Source: a virus. Taken from it: a stretch of DNA of 64,000 bases. A model generated the notes under the pieces. It saw only the letters and a program-made list of their open reading frames with translations. It searched no databases and had not been told where the DNA came from. Shown here piece by piece: positions 60,301 to 64,000 of this stretch. A program made the translations under genes and the position numbers. Each line of letters opens with the position of its first letter. Position 1 is the stretch's first letter. The stretch is taken from IMG/VR virus record IMGVR_UViG_3300025327_000016, positions 1 through 64,000 of that record. One strand, written 5' to 3'.

Positions 60301-61428
60301 AGTCCTAATTCATTTAGAACAAACGTAAGGCAAGTTGCGATAGTTACAGTAGAACTACTTGATGTTAATGGGACACCAATACCTAATGCGGTAGTTAACT
60401 TTAGACGCACGAGAAGTAGAGTATTAGAAACTATAGTTGGACTACCTACCCCAGTTACATCACCCAGCCCAATTAAAGTAGTATCAGATAATTTACTTAG
60501 TGATCCAACCAATAAGAAACTTAAACTCTTTCACCCATATGAATTGGGTACTGATACATTATTTGTATGGGTTAATGGCCAACTACAAATCATTAATAGA
60601 GATTATACTGAATTAGATATTAACACTATAGAATTTACTAATCTATTAAATGCAGGAGATTGGATCTATACAAGAATACGCCTTGATGATGTTAAGCGTG
60701 AGAAACACACAGTAGTGGGTGGACAGACAGAAATATTCCTATCTAATACATTTGAATTAGATACATGGAAATTAATGGTGTATGTTAACGGACAACTGCA
60801 GCGTTTAAATGCCGACTATGTAGAAGTTGATAACACAACTGTTATGTTTAATTACGAACTTAATGAAGATGATACAATAGAAACACATATAGTTTCTGAT
60901 ACGATATATGACAGTACTTATATCTATGCGGCAAATCAACAAATAGTTAATGTAACTCCATTTGTTCCTGGTAAGGGGTTGCTTATGGTATATGTTAACG
61001 GACAGCTTCAAAGATTAAATAAGGATTATATTGAAGCAAACACATCATCTATTAAGTTTAATTATAAATTGAACATTAGTGATTGGGTGTTTGTTAGGCA
61101 ATATGTACCTGCCGTGGATAGTCCAGAGGTTGGTAATCCTATTGATCCAGATAGACAACTTATTACAATAGATGAAGTTAATGATACGGCCACAGATGAA
61201 TATGGTAGGGCTTATTGGTATATGGATATATACGAGAACACCTATGGTATTATGCCAATAGAAGTTAATGTAACAACATATAACCCAGACTTCACCGTAG
61301 GTTATACCTTTAATTGTGGTTTAGCTATAGAGATATATGAACCCTCTATGACATTTCTGTCATTGCCTGTATACGCCCCAGACAGCGCTATAGATACAGC
61401 AGGAGGTCGGTACCTGAAATATGAATAA
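57307..61428 (+). CDS. Giant baseplate/fibre-attachment protein with VNGQLQ repeats
   Basis: 1373 aa, AAGGGAAC upstream. The first about 350 residues look like a baseplate wedge partner (IPSTITSNAIKLVNAIALTQ; EPRVSGETNEQYQKRLSDAY). The C-terminal third has at least three copies of a strand-turn-strand unit (VWVNGQLQIINRDYTELD; VYVNGQLQRLNADYVEVD; VYVNGQLQRLNKDYIEAN) and Ig-like stretches. A cysteine-bearing middle (SANECSITPTCPTSI) may hold disulfides or metal. Likely the base on which fibres are fixed. Confidence 0.68.
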   Translation: MPHNIRTLSSTEYPVSKELQALIGALPAFTAARKNFPFTDIIIPSTITSNAIKLVNAIALTQEELRQDIKEIVRNPYIRFPNYTNTSLDIIYSVIIAATLSITTLTGNTDTIDIDVVDRFHDFIYGKASIQTFTSPGTATLILDRQIGIDILTDNLLVEWVSFNDIYLSSSQYTISNILTGGKYRGRIVITDGSIPLDQEFKVHYTTYDIAFKQEVFGASSLQLVFRKSYTDIKINSISYKPVRHHIFNEYDEIGLLLSEPRVSGETNEQYQKRLSDAYLFNRNATEAGLRHALANSLFLIHHTEWPNTQDSITINHPYEHPIYINFTPIEVFKYLTVQDISSGGVLNPDNSITWIVPLVPASHTPVELNFNIEYSGETPLHTSYIPISMNKMINIAYITPVDVPIRILPTQNIFRTNNNYIQGTLRVFVDGIEVNTVELGYNTFELNNDLDEDQIISCTYISANDRLMVDLDERHCNIALLTKPIISTRADIYVNTTYPQLDLEHKLAFNPNELRLDHIAKTTISLLNLGRVDATNVAVTVHLWDPIEVTTTSTSANECSITPTCPTSITLTDNLQLRDREIRYISCEDITVHDFSDQDYYKSTLLNADGTTTRELRGFAHELTQASPLIWGQVIWDKSYWGSLKERVQTIGFTPNAIDPDLSSFPIDNLLIPLLFTATVEDIVVLPESIGDFLISPDGSFWEVVVDNDGALGLELADTSVVIPPSPPVGPINIFKYLDIGRKRDFHSGVGDFDDLLVSVDQLLKKRHLDEFPTDIVKDIAYHVDYTDYLAKWWVMLNRGWYYINDQKSYMFAEPNTLTFENIDSFTISTKDLQDNFPVLVSLVDIDTSGNTIKTPLRQVNFCDENYNPTLWFTEEICGNGRDNQLYLSFTDIEALTLDGVNTSAIDNIITLDSYECIPTSACFTANYRLRDSYIVNYESGLVNLSQSYSRIEVTHETSDGLHNTNLALNPLFNPHTNGFVYLTDEDAIPTKLTCRVSPNSFRTNVRQVAIVTVELLDVNGTPIPNAVVNFRRTRSRVLETIVGLPTPVTSPSPIKVVSDNLLSDPTNKKLKLFHPYELGTDTLFVWVNGQLQIINRDYTELDINTIEFTNLLNAGDWIYTRIRLDDVKREKHTVVGGQTEIFLSNTFELDTWKLMVYVNGQLQRLNADYVEVDNTTVMFNYELNEDDTIETHIVSDTIYDSTYIYAANQQIVNVTPFVPGKGLLMVYVNGQLQRLNKDYIEANTSSIKFNYKLNISDWVFVRQYVPAVDSPEVGNPIDPDRQLITIDEVNDTATDEYGRAYWYMDIYENTYGIMPIEVNVTTYNPDFTVGYTFNCGLAIEIYEPSMTFLSLPVYAPDSAIDTAGGRYLKYE

Positions 61429-61627
61429 ACACTCATGTAAGCTAACAGCAGAACAAATTAAATCAATAATAATAGAATATAATTCTGGCATGGCATCAAC
61501 AAAGTTAGCATTGAAATATTTAGTTGATAAGTCTACTATACTGCGTTTACTTAGAAGATATAATATTACTCGTAGAGATAAATCAACAGCACGTAGAGAA
61601 ATAGATGAATGCATATTTAAGTCTTGA
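61421..61627 (+). CDS. Small helix-turn-helix protein
   Basis: 68 aa, overlapping the previous gene by 8 nt. Residues 7-50 (KLTAEQIKSIIIEYNSGMAS; KLALKYLVDKSTILRLLRR) form a helix-turn-helix of the recombinase/Hin kind. It should bind DNA. There is no catalytic domain. Its place inside a tail cluster is unusual; it could be a regulator, or the remains of a mobile element. Confidence 0.65.
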   Translation: MNKHSCKLTAEQIKSIIIEYNSGMASTKLALKYLVDKSTILRLLRRYNITRRDKSTARREIDECIFKS

Positions 61628-61706
61628 GAGTGAGTTCTATAATCCAAGCTAAGTAATTCGGACTATAGCTAGCTATTATTATACATAGAATTAAGGAGAC
61701 ATAGTT

Positions 61707-62243
61707 ATGCCGTTACCTCCATGGAATCACCCATCACCCAATCCAGTCGTTAATGATGAGACCATCATACGTGGTCGTCATATGAATGATATACGCGGTG
61801 CTGTAGATGATACACGTGCCAATGCTTTAGCACCTATTGATATGAACGATACAGGTGAGAGGCGCAATGATAGGGTTGTAGCAAAGTATGCTTTTAATGC
61901 TGATTTAGCTGAGTGCTCCAACAAACTAAAAGATGAATCTGATGTTTGTAAAACATGGGCTGAACTTAAAGCAGAGCTCATCAAACAAGTATCCCACATG
62001 GATGTGCAATCACCACCTATGAATGGTGCTCCATTAGTTGGGGGAGTACATGAATTGCAGGTAACATATAGTTTTGGTTTTACAATTACACATGCTTATA
62101 TAGCCTTACGTGGTGCCGATCCTTGTGCTACAAGGTCGGTACAAACTATAAGTTGGTCTGGTAGTGATGTTACGGTAAAGTATGAACAAGCTGGTACTTG
62201 TGCAAATGATGGTGTTGATGCGGTAGTAGTAGCATTTGGTTAA
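61707..62243 (+). CDS. Putative tail fibre protein, 178 aa
   Basis: AAGGAGACAT upstream. The N-terminus (PPWNHPSPNPVVNDETIIRG; HMNDIRGAVDD) resembles the attachment ends of fibres. The C-terminal beta domain (GAPLVGGVHELQVTYSFGFT; QTISWSGSDVTVKYEQAGT) has two cysteines. Fibre role by position. Confidence 0.55.
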   Translation: MPLPPWNHPSPNPVVNDETIIRGRHMNDIRGAVDDTRANALAPIDMNDTGERRNDRVVAKYAFNADLAECSNKLKDESDVCKTWAELKAELIKQVSHMDVQSPPMNGAPLVGGVHELQVTYSFGFTITHAYIALRGADPCATRSVQTISWSGSDVTVKYEQAGTCANDGVDAVVVAFG

Positions 62244-62254
62244 GGAGATATTAC

Positions 62255-62485
62255 ATGAGTATTCCAATTTATATTATATGTAGTGGTAATACAGTATGGG
62301 GACTATCACCTAGGCGCATGCCAGATCCTATGACTCGTATAGAAGTAGAACTATATATAGAACAATTTAATATACCAGACAACAATATCATACCTGTTAC
62401 AGATAGTGATATGTTTAGGGTTATGAATGCTTACAGAGATAAAACATTAATTATTTCTAATGGAACATATCGTATAGGAGCTTAA
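62255..62485 (+). CDS. Small protein of the fibre region, 76 aa
   Basis: AAGGAG site. An alpha/beta protein (IPIYIICSGNTVWGLSPRRM; NIIPVTDSDMFRVMNAYRDK). No family recognised. It may be a fibre-assembly chaperone or an accessory subunit; inference only. Confidence 0.55.
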   Translation: MSIPIYIICSGNTVWGLSPRRMPDPMTRIEVELYIEQFNIPDNNIIPVTDSDMFRVMNAYRDKTLIISNGTYRIGA

Positions 62486-62486
62486 T

Positions 62487-63365
62487 ATGTCAACTTCTAA
62501 TTATCCTGATAATATAGATCCTGGCTTTATAGCGCGTCAAGATGATATCGACAAGGTGATGGCAGATCATGTTAATCACCTAGAGGATGCTCTTCTTAAG
62601 ATACAAAAGACATTAGGCGTTCGTCCTATGGATCAGAACCCTACTGCGGTATGTGTAGAACAAATTAGTCCACGCACAGTAAAGAAGCGAATAGATAAGT
62701 TAGAAGAAGAATTATGTAGACTTTACAATGATCTACTTAGTAGAATCCCAGTTGGTGGTCCTGGGCCAGGTGGCACAGGCGTAACACAAATCGTAGCTGG
62801 TACCAATATTACAATTAACCCAACTGCTGGTACTGGTATAGTTACTATCAACTCTACAGCTACTGTAAATCCTGGTGTTACAGCAATATCTACAGGCGGC
62901 AATGGATTACGAGCCAATGGTGATGTAGTACTTGCGAGTGGTAATGTTGTGATGAGTTTAATAAGTGGACACACCACCAACAACTCTGGTGCTGACGTAG
63001 ATAAATTAGATGGCAAGCATTTGTCTGAAATCATGGCAGATGTTGTAGGTTTAATACCTGCGCCTGATGCTCTTAAATTTACATCTGGTTCATATGCAGG
63101 AAATAACGTATACCCTAGAACTATTAGTTTATCATTTACACCTAAATTAGTTGCAATTTTTAATAATGCAGGATCTAGAAGTCATGATATGGTATTTATA
63201 ACAGATTCACCATCAGGGTTTGCTATTGAAGGCACTACACATAGCACGTCCAGTGATCTAACTCTAACTACCAATGGGTTTACGCTTTCTGATTTTACAA
63301 CCTTTCAATACCCTCAGATTCTCAATAACTTTAGCAATACCTACTATTACCTCGCATTAGGTTAA
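62487..63365 (+). CDS. Tail fibre protein, 292 aa
   Basis: TAGGAG site. Residues 10-90 form a coiled-coil attachment part (MADHVNHLEDALLKIQKTLG; VKKRIDKLEEELCRLYNDLL). A Gly/Pro hinge and a typical fibre repeat region follow (VAGTNITINPTAGTGIVTIN). The C-terminus is a beta tip (TISLSFTPKLVAIFNNAGSR). It probably trimerises and touches the host surface. Confidence 0.72.
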   Translation: MSTSNYPDNIDPGFIARQDDIDKVMADHVNHLEDALLKIQKTLGVRPMDQNPTAVCVEQISPRTVKKRIDKLEEELCRLYNDLLSRIPVGGPGPGGTGVTQIVAGTNITINPTAGTGIVTINSTATVNPGVTAISTGGNGLRANGDVVLASGNVVMSLISGHTTNNSGADVDKLDGKHLSEIMADVVGLIPAPDALKFTSGSYAGNNVYPRTISLSFTPKLVAIFNNAGSRSHDMVFITDSPSGFAIEGTTHSTSSDLTLTTNGFTLSDFTTFQYPQILNNFSNTYYYLALG

Positions 63366-63374
63366 TATTAAAAT

Positions 63375-64000
63375 ATGGGAAACTCCTATGATATCGCAAG
63401 ATACGGCCTAGATGTTTATGGCGCACGCACACTAGGTGTGCGTGCTAAGTTTGGTAATATTTCTCCTATCAATGCAGTTAATTTAGCTTACATATCTATT
63501 CCTCCTATTCTTCCATCCTCAGTAGAAGTACTTGATCTATTACGTGCTGATGAGAAAAATAACTATGGATATGAAAACATCAATCTTGAAGTGATAGATG
63601 GCATATTATCTACACCATTAGGTGGAGAAGTAATATTCAAATCAGAAAACATACTAGTTACAAATATATTTCATCAAAGTGGATTACCTCTTTATTATAA
63701 ATATAAAACCAGACAACTAGTTCAGGTTAATAGTGAAGAAGATTTTTTTAAGCAACATCCCGCATCTGTTGTGATGGAGGGTGGGGATCCATTACCACCT
63801 GGATACTTATACAAATTCACCTTAGAACCATTAGTATCTATCCCTGAGGCACCTAATTTAATGCAACCAGTTGTTTATACAAACTTTACAGGTAGTGAAG
63901 GTACCAGATTTAAGGTGCGTTATAATCCATGGGATAGTATTAAGAACAAGCCTAAGTTTGGATATGAAGAATTACTTAATGTTAGGCCATCTTTCTTTAT
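63375..64000 (+). CDS. Virion protein of the fibre region (partial, runs off window)
   Basis: ATG at 63375, 9 nt after the previous gene; the frame is open for 208 codons to the window end. It begins MGNSYDIARYGLDVYGARTL and is beta-rich with many aromatic residues. A perfect 10-bp coding hairpin with a TAG loop is at 63423-63445. Likely fibre or baseplate related. Confidence 0.65.
   Translation, partial: MGNSYDIARYGLDVYGARTLGVRAKFGNISPINAVNLAYISIPPILPSSVEVLDLLRADEKNNYGYENINLEVIDGILSTPLGGEVIFKSENILVTNIFHQSGLPLYYKYKTRQLVQVNSEEDFFKQHPASVVMEGGDPLPPGYLYKFTLEPLVSIPEAPNLMQPVVYTNFTGSEGTRFKVRYNPWDSIKNKPKFGYEELLNVRPSFF

Overview
This window is part of the genome of a contractile-tailed bacteriophage (myovirus). 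It has a complete packaging, capsid and tail gene order: large terminase, portal, prohead protease, scaffold-like protein, major capsid protein, neck, tail sheath, tube-like proteins, tail chaperone-like proteins, very long tail/tip proteins, gp25-like wedge, baseplate J and fibres. The structural half is AT-rich, uses ATA isoleucine codons heavily and has strong AAGGAGG-type ribosome binding sites. The host cannot be named. Two single-copy CRISPR-repeat-like sequences ending in ATTGAAAC suggest a host with a type I or type III CRISPR system.

Layout. Positions 1-6388 are a minus-strand accessory arm of small genes, many shorter than 80 codons. It begins with part of a gene made of 12-bp tandem repeats (Ala-Val tetrapeptides), followed by small zinc-finger-like, membrane and unknown proteins. 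Two near-identical 40-bp CRISPR-like repeats lie about 1 kb apart and bracket three genes, one of which resembles a small Rossmann-type protein possibly related to type III CRISPR accessory proteins. From about 2.7 to 6.4 kb this arm is packed with short perfect hairpins placed end to end, mostly inside coding sequence. Positions 3927-4800 and 6389-6700 are mainly structured non-coding DNA. Positions 6694-7613 hold small, poorly supported plus-strand ORFs. A sigma70-like promoter and nested palindromes at 7.6-7.8 kb precede the structural operon.

Positions 7876-20691 hold a four-cysteine protein, three small Gly/Ala-rich proteins, terminase, an AAA+ ATPase of the ClpB type, a portal with a MuF-like tail, protease, scaffold, a putative decoration protein and the major capsid protein. 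Positions 20850-31498 are a capsid-to-tail block of paralogous, probably surface-exposed virion proteins, a patatin-like phospholipase and a small membrane protein. Positions 31517-39373 hold the neck, tail terminator, two sheath-like, three tube-like and two tail-chaperone-like proteins. Positions 39370-54807 hold three giant proteins: one with a possible degenerate SNase fold, one with a complete DEDDy 3'-5' exonuclease domain, and one with a lytic transglycosylase plus an M23 peptidase. Positions 54825 to the end hold baseplate and fibre genes, with a small helix-turn-helix gene inserted.

The most unusual features are the coding hairpin chain, the solitary CRISPR repeats with their neighbour gene, the exonuclease inside a virion protein, and a 12-bp DNA repeat read as two different peptides from opposite strands in genes 46 kb apart.
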